64,000 bases of DNA, taken from Hyphomicrobium sp. (GTDB taxonomy: Bacteria; Pseudomonadota; Alphaproteobacteria; Rhizobiales; Hyphomicrobiaceae). The notes below the pieces were generated by a model. The model saw nothing but the letters and a program-made list of their open reading frames with translations. It did no database searches and was not told the origin of the DNA. Both the position numbers and the translations under genes were made by a program. Positions 8,384-16,449 of this stretch are shown one piece after another. Every line of letters begins with the position of its first letter. Within the stretch, counting starts at the first letter, position 1. Location of the stretch: NCBI GenBank assembly GCA_016793445.1, contig JAEUME010000020.1, forward strand, positions 62,001 to 126,000, written 5' to 3'.

Positions 8384-8845
8384 ATGCCGACGAACATAGA
8401 ATTGGTTCGCATTGGTCTAAAACGATTTCTGGCAAGAGCTTTGGACAATTCTGCCTTTGGTGCAGTGCTCCTCATTCCCTACGTGTCGTTCTTGGGGTGG
8501 GAGAGCGTCGAAGTTCACGAGGACGCGATAATAGTGGCCGTAACCGTCGGCTATGTTCCCTTCGACGCGTACTTCACCTACCGCTTTGGCCGGGGACTAG
8601 GTAAATGGGTCCTCAACTTAAAGGTCGTATCAAGGACCTGCGGCATCCGGTTCTCGGAAGCATGCAAACGCGCGATTGCTGTTTGCGCGCTCGGAAACGG
8701 TTTTGGTATTGATCCATTGTCCCGGATCGTCTTGCTCTTCTCCGGTATTTTGTATTTCAAATGGCGCACAACGGCTTGGGACGAATGGTCGGACACTGCG
8801 GTCGTTCGCTCGAACCGAGAAGCACACGATTTTGCTGAGAAGTAG
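8384..8845 (+). CDS. RDD-like small membrane protein
   Basis: About 153 residues. The features resemble the RDD membrane family: an N-terminal RFLARALDNSAF (Arg and Asp near the first hydrophobic segment), a central GRGLGKWVLNLKVV like the family's G-x-x-L-G-K-x-x-x-x-L-x-V signature, then CKRAIAV and a C-terminal WDEWSDTAVV. Three hydrophobic segments are visible. I use ATG 8384 with GGGAG 8 bases upstream; an earlier in-frame start at 8351 exists. Function of the family is poorly known. It ends three bases before a tRNA gene on the other strand. Confidence 0.6.
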   Translation: MPTNIELVRIGLKRFLARALDNSAFGAVLLIPYVSFLGWESVEVHEDAIIVAVTVGYVPFDAYFTYRFGRGLGKWVLNLKVVSRTCGIRFSEACKRAIAVCALGNGFGIDPLSRIVLLFSGILYFKWRTTAWDEWSDTAVVRSNREAHDFAEK

Positions 8846-8848
8846 TGC

Positions 8849-8924
8849 TGGCGCCCCGTAGGGGACTCGAACCCCTGTTGCCCACGTGAGAGGCGGGTGT
8901 CCTGGGCCACTAGACGAACGGGGC
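8849..8924 (-). tRNA. tRNA-Glu (anticodon CTC)
   Basis: The minus strand folds as a full tRNA: acceptor stem GCCCCGT paired with ACGGGGC, D-arm GTCTAGTGG, anticodon loop CTCTCAC with anticodon CTC, and a T-arm CAGGGGTTCGAGTCCCCT. Discriminator base G and an encoded CCA are present. It reads GAG codons for glutamate. It is convergent with the RDD-like gene. Confidence 0.95.
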
Positions 8925-9056
8925 GCATCTCACTCAAGCCGTATAGGGGAGTGCGCGGGCGCAATCAAGGGGGAGACACGGGGTCAGGCCGCGGCCTTCT
9001 CAACCTGTTGCAGCCATATCCGTCCTGGCCCTCTGCTTAGGCTCGGGCCGCTTGGG

Positions 9057-9473
9057 CTACTGAGCGTTCGGCAAAGCCTCTTGAGCCGTGACGTCGGCGA
9101 TGCGCGCGCCGGTCTCAAGATCGAGGATTGCGATACCCGCTCCGCCGGGGCTTTCATGATGAACAGCGAGCCGGTTGCCGGAGATCGAGACGGAAACGAT
9201 TTTGGCGCCGCGCGGCAGTTCCAGTGTGATCGCAGTGCTTCCTGGGGCGCCCGTCCGCGAGATCGCGGCCACCGGAGCGGCCTGCTTGCCGGTCCCGGCG
9301 ATGATGCGCGCAACGATGGCCCCCAAGCCTCCCACGATGAAGAGAGTCATCACCGCGATGAGGATCTTGAGGTTGCGCTGCAGGCGCAATTCGCGCATGA
9401 CAGCAGTATCGCCGGTGGCCGCGGTGTTTGCCGAGCCGGTGTCCGTGGCTTGCGCCTCGCCATCGCGGGTCAT
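9057..9473 (-). CDS. DUF6476-like single-span membrane protein
   Basis: 138 residues with one membrane segment (LKILIAVMTLFIVGGLGAIV, about residues 36-55) and a C-terminal periplasmic beta-rich part (LELPRGAKIVSVSISGNRLAVHH region). I recall proteins of this shape as the DUF6476 family, found beside the RluD gene in alphaproteobacteria; the assignment is from memory. The ATG at 9473 follows AAGGAGGA at the right distance, so it is preferred over the upstream start at 9491. It is divergent from rluD. Function unknown. Confidence 0.7.
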   Translation of the reverse strand: MTRDGEAQATDTGSANTAATGDTAVMRELRLQRNLKILIAVMTLFIVGGLGAIVARIIAGTGKQAAPVAAISRTGAPGSTAITLELPRGAKIVSVSISGNRLAVHHESPGGAGIAILDLETGARIADVTAQEALPNAQ

Positions 9474-9602
9474 GCCGTCCTCCTTCAACACGTAAAGAGC
9501 GATTACCGGCAGAAAGCCGTGCCCAAGTCTTCACGACCCAATCCAGCTGCGCAGGCGCAGGGGGCCGCGCGCGAGCCGCCCCCCACCAGGCCAGCCATCG
9601 AG

Positions 9603-10667
9603 ATGCCGGTGGAGGCGGCACTCGAGGGACCGGTGGAATTGACCGTTGTGCCCGAGGATGCCGGCGCACGGCTCGACCGTTGGCTCGCTGCCCGCGTGCC
9701 CCAGCTCAGCCGTGCACGCCTGCAGGCGCTCATCCGTGAAGGTGCCGTCACGTCTGGGCGCGCGACCATAGGCGACGGCAACTTGAGGGTCAAACCCGGC
9801 GAGATCTACCGTCTCGTGGTGCCGCAGAGCGAGCCCGGCGACGTAACGGGCGAGCCGATGGACCTCACGGTCGTCTACGAGGATGCCGATGTGATCGTGA
9901 TCGACAAGCCGGCCGGGCTTGTTGTCCATCCGGCGGCAGGACACACCTCGGGCACGCTCGTCAACGCGCTTGTGGCGCAATGCGGAGACAGCCTTTCCGG
10001 CATCGCAGGCGTCAAGCGGCCCGGCATCGTGCATCGCCTCGACAAGGACACCTCCGGCCTTCTCGTCGTGGCCAAGAACGATGGGGCTCATCACAGCCTG
10101 TCTGAACAGTTCAAATCCCATGGCGCGGATGGACGGCTGGAGCGCGTCTATCACGCGCTGGTCTGGGGCGCGTTGCAGCGCGCGGAAGGCACGGTCGACG
10201 CCGCGCTCGCGCGCAGCACATCCAATCGCCAAAAGATCGCGGTGACGCGCGGTGAGACCGGGCGGAGGGCGGTGACGCACTACCGGGTGTTGGAGACATT
10301 TCCAAGTGTGCGGGGCGATGTGGCGGCGAGTCTTCTCGAACTGCGTCTGGAGACCGGCAGAACCCACCAGATCCGCGTGCATCTGGCGCATATCGGACAT
10401 CCCGTTTTAGGAGACCAAGTCTATGGCGCAGGGTTCAAGACGCGCGCTGCGGTGCTGAGCGGCCCGGCGCGTGCGGCGCTGGAACGCCTCCACCGCCAAG
10501 CGCTTCATGCAGCAGGCTTGGCCTTTGAACACCCCAGAACGCAACGGAAAATGGCCTTCAGTTCTGATTTTCCAAAGGATATTCAAGCTGTTGTTGATTC
10601 TTTGCGCCTGATGAAGCGCGACCGCGGTTCCCAAGCCAAGCGGGGTCCGGTCAAGCCCGCTTCGTAG
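9603..10667 (+). CDS. rluD: 23S rRNA pseudouridine synthase, RluD type
   Basis: Modifies uridines of 23S rRNA helix 69 (1911/1915/1917 in E. coli numbering) if it acts as RluD. An N-terminal S4 RNA-binding domain (GARLDRWLAARVPQLSRAR and following) leads into the RluA-family catalytic domain. The active-site motif GIVHRLDKDTSGLLVVAK contains the catalytic Asp of HRLDKDTSG, and RTHQIRVHLAHIGHPVLGD is the second family motif. The frame is open far upstream; I use ATG 9603, and GTG 9519 is an alternative. Length of 354 residues is normal. Confidence 0.9.
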   Translation: MPVEAALEGPVELTVVPEDAGARLDRWLAARVPQLSRARLQALIREGAVTSGRATIGDGNLRVKPGEIYRLVVPQSEPGDVTGEPMDLTVVYEDADVIVIDKPAGLVVHPAAGHTSGTLVNALVAQCGDSLSGIAGVKRPGIVHRLDKDTSGLLVVAKNDGAHHSLSEQFKSHGADGRLERVYHALVWGALQRAEGTVDAALARSTSNRQKIAVTRGETGRRAVTHYRVLETFPSVRGDVAASLLELRLETGRTHQIRVHLAHIGHPVLGDQVYGAGFKTRAAVLSGPARAALERLHRQALHAAGLAFEHPRTQRKMAFSSDFPKDIQAVVDSLRLMKRDRGSQAKRGPVKPAS

Positions 10668-10907
10668 CGTGTGGCCGCGCGCGGCCGTTACATCACGTAA
10701 CATTGATCACGCAATCCCCCCACATAAGGGGAAATTGGCGCGTCTGAACAATATGTAACGACCGCTGGAACGGGGTCGTCGTTATCGTTGATACAGGAAC
10801 TAGGGACGGGATCACCCCGTTCCTCCAGGGAAAGCCGCTACAAACTGTTCACGGGCCGGTCGTTAAGGCCAAGCCGATGACGGGGGTTGAGCGGTGGGAG
10901 AAAATGT

Positions 10908-11795
10908 ATGGCTTCCAAAGCATTTCCGACGATTGCGGGCGGATCGCTTGGTCTTTCCAAGTACCTTGAGGAAATCCGCAAGTTTCCGATGCTCGAGCCC
11001 GGCGAGGAGTACATGCTCGCCAAGCGCTGGCAGGAGCATGCTGACGCGGATGCCGCTGAGAAGCTCGTCACGTCCCATTTGAGGCTCGTGGCGCGCATTG
11101 CCATGGGCTACCGCGGATACGGCTTGCCGATCGGCGAGGTCATCTCGGAGGGCAACGTCGGCCTCATGCAGGCCGTCAAGCGCTTCGAGCCCGATAAGGG
11201 TTTCCGCCTCGCCACATATGCGATGTGGTGGATCCGCGCGTCGATTCAAGAATACATCCTGCGCTCTTGGAGCCTCGTGAAGATGGGCACCACGGCCGCG
11301 CAGAAGAAGCTCTTCTTCAACCTGCGGCGCGCCAAGAGCCAGCTTCAGGCGCTGGAGGAGGGCGACCTCAAGCCCGAACACGTCAAGAAGATCGCGACCA
11401 AGCTGGGCGTGTCGGAGGAGGATGTCGTCAGCATGAACCGGCGGCTTGGCGGCGACGCCTCGCTGAACGCGCCGGTACGGGCGGACGCGGAAGCGGGCGA
11501 ATGGCAGGATTGGCTGGTCGATGACACGCCGAGCCAGGAAGATCGTCTCGTCGAGAACGAAGAGCTGTCCCGGCGCAGATCGTACCTGGCGAACGCCATG
11601 TCGGTCCTGAACGACCGTGAGCGCCAAATCTTCGAAGCCCGCAGGTTGCGCGAGGAGCCGGCCACTCTGGAGGACCTGTCGAGTGAATTCGGCGTGTCGC
11701 GTGAGCGAATCCGGCAAATCGAGGTCCGCGCTTTCGAGAAGGTGCAGAAGGCCGTGCAAAACTCCGCGCGCCAGTCTGAAGGTCCTGCCGCCTGA
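10908..11795 (+). CDS. rpoH: Heat-shock sigma factor RpoH (sigma-32)
   Basis: Directs RNA polymerase to heat-shock promoters. The 295-residue protein has region 2 (VTSHLRLVARIAMGYRGYG, then NVGLMQAVKRFEPDKGFRLA and TYAMWWIRASIQEYILRSWS), the RpoH box QKKLFFNLR that separates it from RpoD, and region 4 with the helix-turn-helix DLSSEFGVSRERIRQIE. Region 1.1 is absent, as expected. ATG 10908 is preceded by GGGAG; a GTG at 10887 would add seven residues. The 240 bases upstream probably hold the promoter, but I could not place a convincing one. Confidence 0.95.
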   Translation: MASKAFPTIAGGSLGLSKYLEEIRKFPMLEPGEEYMLAKRWQEHADADAAEKLVTSHLRLVARIAMGYRGYGLPIGEVISEGNVGLMQAVKRFEPDKGFRLATYAMWWIRASIQEYILRSWSLVKMGTTAAQKKLFFNLRRAKSQLQALEEGDLKPEHVKKIATKLGVSEEDVVSMNRRLGGDASLNAPVRADAEAGEWQDWLVDDTPSQEDRLVENEELSRRRSYLANAMSVLNDRERQIFEARRLREEPATLEDLSSEFGVSRERIRQIEVRAFEKVQKAVQNSARQSEGPAA

Positions 11796-11985
11796 CGGTT
11801 TCGGGTGGCCAGGGTGGCTTGACGTAAAACTGTCGCAATCATAACGAGGAGGGGATGGCTGCGGGCCGTCCTCTCCTCTCTGCTATGTTGCGCCTGTCAG
11901 CAGCGGCCTTTGTATTTGTCGTCCTTCTTATCGGAAGGAACGTTCTCACTTTTTTGCAGAGCACTGTGGAGGACGCCACTCTATC

Positions 11986-12924
11986 ATGCGTCAGAGGTTT
12001 GCATTGGTCGTCAACGAGCGCGCCGGCAGCATCCGGCCGCGCCTGCTCAAGCAGGTGCTCGCCAGCCTGCGCAAGGCAGGCGCGAGCGTGACGCCTGTTG
12101 AAGCGCGCAATTCGGAAGAAGCGACCCGTTTGGTTCACGAGATCGCCCGGACGGGCAGCGCGGATGCGGTGATCGCTGCCGGAGGCGATGGCACCATCCG
12201 GGCGGTGGCGGCCGGCGTCAGCGGAACATCCCTTCCGGTCGGCATCATCCCGCTGGGTACCGGCAACGTGATGAAACATGAGATTGGATTGGCATCCGGC
12301 GCCGGTGACATCGCACATACGCTGCTCGAAGGCCCGATCATCAGCGCTCGAGCCGGACTCGTCAACGGCGCGCCTTTCTTACTCATGGCCGGTGCGGGGT
12401 TTGACGGCCGCATCGTCGCCGGCCTCGACCACAAGACGAAGCGCCTTCTGGGCCGCGCGGCCTATGCCGGGCCGGTCGCGCGGGCTCTTGCAGCTGGCGC
12501 TGAGCCCTTTGACGTGGACGTCGACGGCACCCACTACGAAGCGAATTGGGTGATCGTGACGAACGCCGCTCACTATGGCGGTTCGTTCGTGCTGACGCGC
12601 CAGACGCAGCTTGGGGCCAATCGGCTGATCGCGATCATTGTCACAGGCAAGACGCGGCGCGCCTTGCTGGCCGCATCCCTGGCGCTTGCCACGGGCCGTC
12701 TCGCCAATCCCGCAGCCTGCCCCAAGGGCGTCATCGTGCGCCCGGCACGTCACGTGAAGATCGGTGCTCGGGTTCCGGTTCACGTCGAGGTCGATGGCGA
12801 TGAGGCTGGTGTTGCTCCGGTAGAGATCACCAGCGGCGGACCCGAGGTTCACCTAATTGCAACACCCGCTTATGTTGCTGATCTTACGAACCGGCACACG
12901 AATCACTTACCATTGGGAGTGTGA
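11986..12924 (+). CDS. Diacylglycerol kinase family lipid kinase
   Basis: 312 residues in the DAGK/YegS/sphingosine-kinase fold. The ATP-binding motif AAGGDGTIRAVAAGV near residue 64 and GIIPLGTGNVMKHEIGL are the family hallmarks. The protein has no membrane span, so it probably acts at the membrane surface on a lipid substrate that the sequence does not identify. A GGAGGA lies 12 bases before the ATG. Its upstream gene is rpoH, 190 bases away. Confidence 0.85.
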   Translation: MRQRFALVVNERAGSIRPRLLKQVLASLRKAGASVTPVEARNSEEATRLVHEIARTGSADAVIAAGGDGTIRAVAAGVSGTSLPVGIIPLGTGNVMKHEIGLASGAGDIAHTLLEGPIISARAGLVNGAPFLLMAGAGFDGRIVAGLDHKTKRLLGRAAYAGPVARALAAGAEPFDVDVDGTHYEANWVIVTNAAHYGGSFVLTRQTQLGANRLIAIIVTGKTRRALLAASLALATGRLANPAACPKGVIVRPARHVKIGARVPVHVEVDGDEAGVAPVEITSGGPEVHLIATPAYVADLTNRHTNHLPLGV

Positions 12925-13471
12925 GTGGTTGCTAAGGTCTTAAGATCGGTCGATCAGCAGATCTCTACAACACTGTGCGAGCGTCAGAGAAAGCTCAAGG
13001 GTTCATGCCCACTTCTTCTCTGAACCGGATCCGAATGGACCGGCAGATGGCTTGGAGCGGCGCGTGGCAGCTATGGATAGGGCTGCCCGAGGGAGCGTTG
13101 CTCAGGTCCCGGCTCGGCTATCCTCACGTTCCTGTCCAACCCTTCCCGCATTTTGGTTCTGAACCAGTTTGTCCGTACGGACGCCGGCGAGCCCGTGTGC
13201 CGGATGTTCGTGCGCGTGCAGGTTCAGGTCGAAGCACCGGCCAATGGCCGGGTTGCGGTCACTCGGAAGACGGAGTGCCTCATGCAGAAGAGCCTATCTC
13301 GACCACTAAGCTCCAGGATCAACAGCACAGGTGCACGCAAGCGTTCTTCACAACGGGACCCGCGTTGGTTGTTTCTTCTGCTCTGGCGTCAGCATTGCAA
13401 GCATCCCCCATGTAGGACTTAACTGAGCCTCAGCCGGAAGCGTGCGATGCATTCCGGCCAGGATTGAAATG
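12925..13471. other. About 550 bases without a convincing gene
   Basis: No reading frame here has a good ribosome site plus protein-like composition. Two frames of about 90 and 146 codons overlap one another and look random. The region ends in a strong hairpin terminator, which would suit a non-coding transcript, but I matched it to no RNA family (no 6S, SRP, RNase P or tmRNA signature was seen). Confidence 0.4.
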
Positions 13472-13505
13472 AAAGGCCGGCGCGCATGGTGCGAGCCGGC
13501 CTTTT
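13472..13505. terminator. Bidirectional hairpin terminator between the lipid kinase side and amiC
   Basis: AAAGGCCGGC (13472-13481) pairs with GCCGGCCTTT (13495-13504). The arms give A and T runs on both sides, so it can stop transcription from either direction, in particular that of leftward amiC. Confidence 0.75.
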
Positions 13506-13533
13506 CTGTTCCTGATTAGGATGCCAATTAGAC

Positions 13534-14826
13534 TTACATGGGCAGGCGCGCCACTTCCGTCGAGAAGTAGTTTTCGACGGCCTGCACGATCGAGTCGGCG
13601 ACCTTCTCGCGCCACTGGTTGGACTTCAGATTGAGCGCGTCTTGTTGATTTGTGACGTAGGCCAGTTCGATAAGCACGGAAGGAAACTGCGCCGTCTTCA
13701 ACACGCGGAATGCCGCCTGCTGGCCTGGCTCATCGCGCATGGTCGTGCTTTCACTCATGTTGTCGATGACGGTCTTGGCGAAGAGGTCGGTGCGTTCCTG
13801 GGTGCGGGCCACGTCGCGTTCGGCCAGATCGGCGAGGATGCTCGCAACCGTGGCCGCATCTCCATTGCCGCGTTTGACCCCATCGAGCTCGTTGGGAGAC
13901 AGAAGCTTCTCGGCGGAGCGCGATGACAGCGACTGCTTGAGGTTGACGGCCACCTTGTCACGCAGCGAGAAAATCGTGGCACCGCGCGCTCGGCGGTTTG
14001 CGTAATCGGCGTGAACAGCGATGAAAAGATTTGCGCTGTTGCGCTCTGCGAAGGCGCGGCGCTCGTCGAGCTCGACGAAGATGTCCTTGTCCCGCGTCAT
14101 GAGCACCTTGTAGCGGCCGGTCGCTTCGAGCTGCGCGCGCAGGACGTGGGCAAAGGCGAGCACTACATCCTTCTCGACGGTCCCGTATTTGGCGGCCCCC
14201 GAGTCCATGCCGCCATGCCCCGGATCGAGCACGATCACCGGCTTGAAGGCGCGCGCGGCCCGCTCTCGCGGGCTGTGGGCAGGTCGTGGCAGTGGAGGTT
14301 GCACGCCCACTGCGCCAAGGCCACTGGGAGGCACCTTGAAGCCCTTGCGGGACTTCATGGCGGCTTCCAGCGAAAGGATGTCGAGCGCCAAGCGGTAGCC
14401 GCCGTCCTTCGCCTTGTCGATCTTGGTATTATCGATGATGACCGGCTGCGCGACATCGATAATGACGCGCATCTGTCCCGGTGCGGTCAGCCCGGCACGG
14501 AAAGACTTGACGAGCCCCCGGCCGGCATCTTTGCCGGCATCGGGCAGGCGGACTTTGTCGCCGGACAACTCGAGCACGACACGATTAGGGTTCGAAAGCG
14601 CGAAGACCTTGAACTCAACTTTGTGGTCAAGGCCGACGACGAAGCGGGTGTAGGTAGGGCCTTTGGGGGACGGCTCAGCCTGCGTGCTGCCGGAGGGGCC
14701 AGCTGCGTTGGCTGCGACTTGCTGGGGCTCGGCCTCTTGCGCCTGTGCGCACGTGGCCAACAGACCTGCAGCCAAGACAGCCACAGCCGCGCATGCCAGC
14801 AAGCGCACTTTCGAAAAGACCGTCAC
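13534..14826 (-). CDS. amiC: N-acetylmuramoyl-L-alanine amidase AmiC
   Basis: Periplasmic zinc amidase that splits septal peptidoglycan during cell division. 430 residues: signal peptide (about 1-29, ending CAQAQ), AMIN domain (about 55-155, from YTRFVVGLDHKVEFKVFAL), linker, then Amidase_3. Zinc ligands are expected in VIVLDPGHGGMDSGA (His), in EKDVVLAFAHVL (Glu) and in FIAVHADYA (His); the catalytic Glu is in SVLIELAYVTN. It is transcribed leftward from the region at 14827-15019. Confidence 0.92.
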   Translation of the reverse strand: MTVFSKVRLLACAAVAVLAAGLLATCAQAQEAEPQQVAANAAGPSGSTQAEPSPKGPTYTRFVVGLDHKVEFKVFALSNPNRVVLELSGDKVRLPDAGKDAGRGLVKSFRAGLTAPGQMRVIIDVAQPVIIDNTKIDKAKDGGYRLALDILSLEAAMKSRKGFKVPPSGLGAVGVQPPLPRPAHSPRERAARAFKPVIVLDPGHGGMDSGAAKYGTVEKDVVLAFAHVLRAQLEATGRYKVLMTRDKDIFVELDERRAFAERNSANLFIAVHADYANRRARGATIFSLRDKVAVNLKQSLSSRSAEKLLSPNELDGVKRGNGDAATVASILADLAERDVARTQERTDLFAKTVIDNMSESTTMRDEPGQQAAFRVLKTAQFPSVLIELAYVTNQQDALNLKSNQWREKVADSIVQAVENYFSTEVARLPM

Positions 14827-15019
14827 TTCGTATAACCCCCATCAACTCGCACCCCCCGTCAAAGGAATACGAGACACAGTTGGAGTGCCTGCCGAAAATG
14901 GCGTTTTGAGGAATGCGGCAGGGTATTGTTAAACTTATCTCTCTAAGGGCGTTAAGAGTGTGTTAACGGCTGGCGCAGGGAGGGCGGTTGGCGCGAAGAA
15001 AAACAGCGCGTGCGCAGGG

Positions 15020-15493
15020 TCAGGAGTGCGCTATGCGCCAGCGCTGGGCGGTCTCTTCGTCACTCTCGCGCGCGTCGACCCATTTACCCTCGCCATCGGC
15101 GGAGGTCTCCTTCTTCCAGAAGGGCGCGCGGGTCTTGAGATAGTCCATCAGGAACTCGCAGGCTGCGAAGGCATTACCCCGGTGCGGGGCGCAGGCGATG
15201 ACGAGCACGATGTTATCGCCAGGTACAAGCTCTCCCACCCTATGGACGACGAGGCTGGCGGACAGTTCGAAGCGTTGCGCCGCTTCCGCCTCGATGCGGC
15301 TCAATTCGGCTTCCGTCATGCCGGGATAGTGCTCCAGCGTCATGGACCGCAGGGATGCCTCTTGCCCGCCGGCGCGCACTTTGCCGATGAAGGTGGCCAC
15401 CGCGCCAATGCTCTCGTTGCCTCGCGTCAGCGCCGCGATTTCGTCCGAGACATCAAAATCCGCTTGCTGGACGCGCACGCTCATGGATTTCAA
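15020..15493 (-). CDS. moaE: Molybdopterin synthase large subunit MoaE
   Basis: Catalytic subunit that inserts dithiolene sulfurs into precursor Z with MoaD. The 157 residues show family segments GAVATFIGKVR, LEHYPGMTEAEL, RVGELVPGDNIVLV and the conserved C-terminal RAPFWKKE, whose lysines serve the active site. The start overlaps the moaD stop by four bases (ATGA), so the two subunits are translationally coupled. Confidence 0.93.
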   Translation of the reverse strand: MKSMSVRVQQADFDVSDEIAALTRGNESIGAVATFIGKVRAGGQEASLRSMTLEHYPGMTEAELSRIEAEAAQRFELSASLVVHRVGELVPGDNIVLVIACAPHRGNAFAACEFLMDYLKTRAPFWKKETSADGEGKWVDARESDEETAQRWRIAHS

Positions 15494-15768
15494 CCTCCCG
15501 TGACGGGCGGGAAGAAGGCAACCTCGCGCGCCTGCGCGATCGAGGCTTGTGGCTTGGCGTGTGCATGGTCAATGGCGGCGCGAACCGCAGACGCATGGGC
15601 GAAGGCCGCGTCGAACTCGGGTCCGCGTGCGCGCAACAGTTCCACGAGGTCCGCGACGGTGGCGATGGAGTCCGGCACCATGACGCGTTCTTCGCTGATG
15701 CCGGTCTTCTCGCGCAACCAGGCAAAATAGCGGACGGTGATCTCGCGTGTGGGCGCGTTTACGGACAT
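15490..15768 (-). CDS. moaD: Molybdopterin synthase sulfur carrier subunit MoaD
   Basis: Ubiquitin-like sulfur carrier of molybdopterin synthase. The 92-residue protein has the N-terminal strand ITVRYFAWLREKTG and ends in PPVTGG; the terminal Gly-Gly is what MoeB adenylates and thiolates. It follows pgsA with a gap of seven bases and overlaps moaE, so pgsA-moaD-moaE form one transcript. Confidence 0.93.
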   Translation of the reverse strand: MSVNAPTREITVRYFAWLREKTGISEERVMVPDSIATVADLVELLRARGPEFDAAFAHASAVRAAIDHAHAKPQASIAQAREVAFFPPVTGG

Positions 15769-15775
15769 TGTGCTT

Positions 15776-16363
15776 TCATCGTTCGATTGCGTGGCGGATA
15801 CCCGCCTTGAGATAGTCGTAACCCGTGACGAGCGTCAGCAGCGCTGCGATCCACAGGATCAGGATACCAAGCTCGGTCACATTGCTGATATAGGTACGGG
15901 CGGCGGGGCCTGCGAGCAGCATGGCGAGCGCGATGAACTGGAAGGCCGTCTTCCACTTGGCAAGCTGGGTCACGTGGATCTTCACGTTGAGCTCCGCCAG
16001 GAACTCCCGTAGGCCCGACACCAGGATCTCGCGCGACAGGATGATGACGGCGGCCCACATGGACCACCCGCTGATCGTGCGGTCATAGACCAGCATCAAC
16101 AGCGCAGCGCCCACCAGAAGCTTATCGGCGATGGGATCGAGCATGCGGCCAAGTGTCGATTGCTGCTCCCACATGCGCGCCAGATAGCCATCCAGCCAAT
16201 CCGTGATGCTCGCGATCAGGAAGACGCCAAAGGCTGACCAGCGGGCCGTCGTGTTGTCAGGAAAGAACATCAGGGCAACAAGCACCGGCACGGCCACGAT
16301 CCTCCCGTAGGTGAGGATGTTGGGCAGACTGGTCAGAATTGGGCGGCGGGCGGCTTGGTCCAT
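15776..16363 (-). CDS. pgsA: CDP-diacylglycerol--glycerol-3-phosphate 3-phosphatidyltransferase PgsA
   Basis: Inner-membrane enzyme making phosphatidylglycerol phosphate, the committed step to phosphatidylglycerol and cardiolipin. 195 residues with four or five membrane segments. The CDP-alcohol phosphotransferase motif is intact: DWLDGYLARMW, then LGRMLDPIADK with its two aspartates. The N-terminus SLPNILTYGRIVAVP is also typical. Its start codon is followed directly by the family sequence, so the start is safe. Confidence 0.93.
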   Translation of the reverse strand: MDQAARRPILTSLPNILTYGRIVAVPVLVALMFFPDNTTARWSAFGVFLIASITDWLDGYLARMWEQQSTLGRMLDPIADKLLVGAALLMLVYDRTISGWSMWAAVIILSREILVSGLREFLAELNVKIHVTQLAKWKTAFQFIALAMLLAGPAARTYISNVTELGILILWIAALLTLVTGYDYLKAGIRHAIER

Positions 16364-16449
16364 GGTCTGTGGCTAACCCTTCCGCGAAGCCTGCGTCAAT
16401 GGGCAAGGTCTTGGTATCGCTACCAAGCCAAGGCCCATTTACCCGGCCG

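Noticed and set aside
8849..8924. tRNA-Glu as an integration site for a mobile element
   Set aside because: No integrase, no repeated tRNA end and no foreign block next to it.
11855..12091. 78-codon hydrophobic frame before the lipid kinase with GAGGAGGGG next to its ATG
   Set aside because: The ribosome-like sequence touches the ATG (no spacing), the frame overlaps the kinase, and the same bases form a stem with downstream CCTCTCCTC.
12975..13422. Two overlapping frames of 146 and 89 codons in the gap after the lipid kinase
   Set aside because: Random composition, no ribosome site, no recognisable motif.
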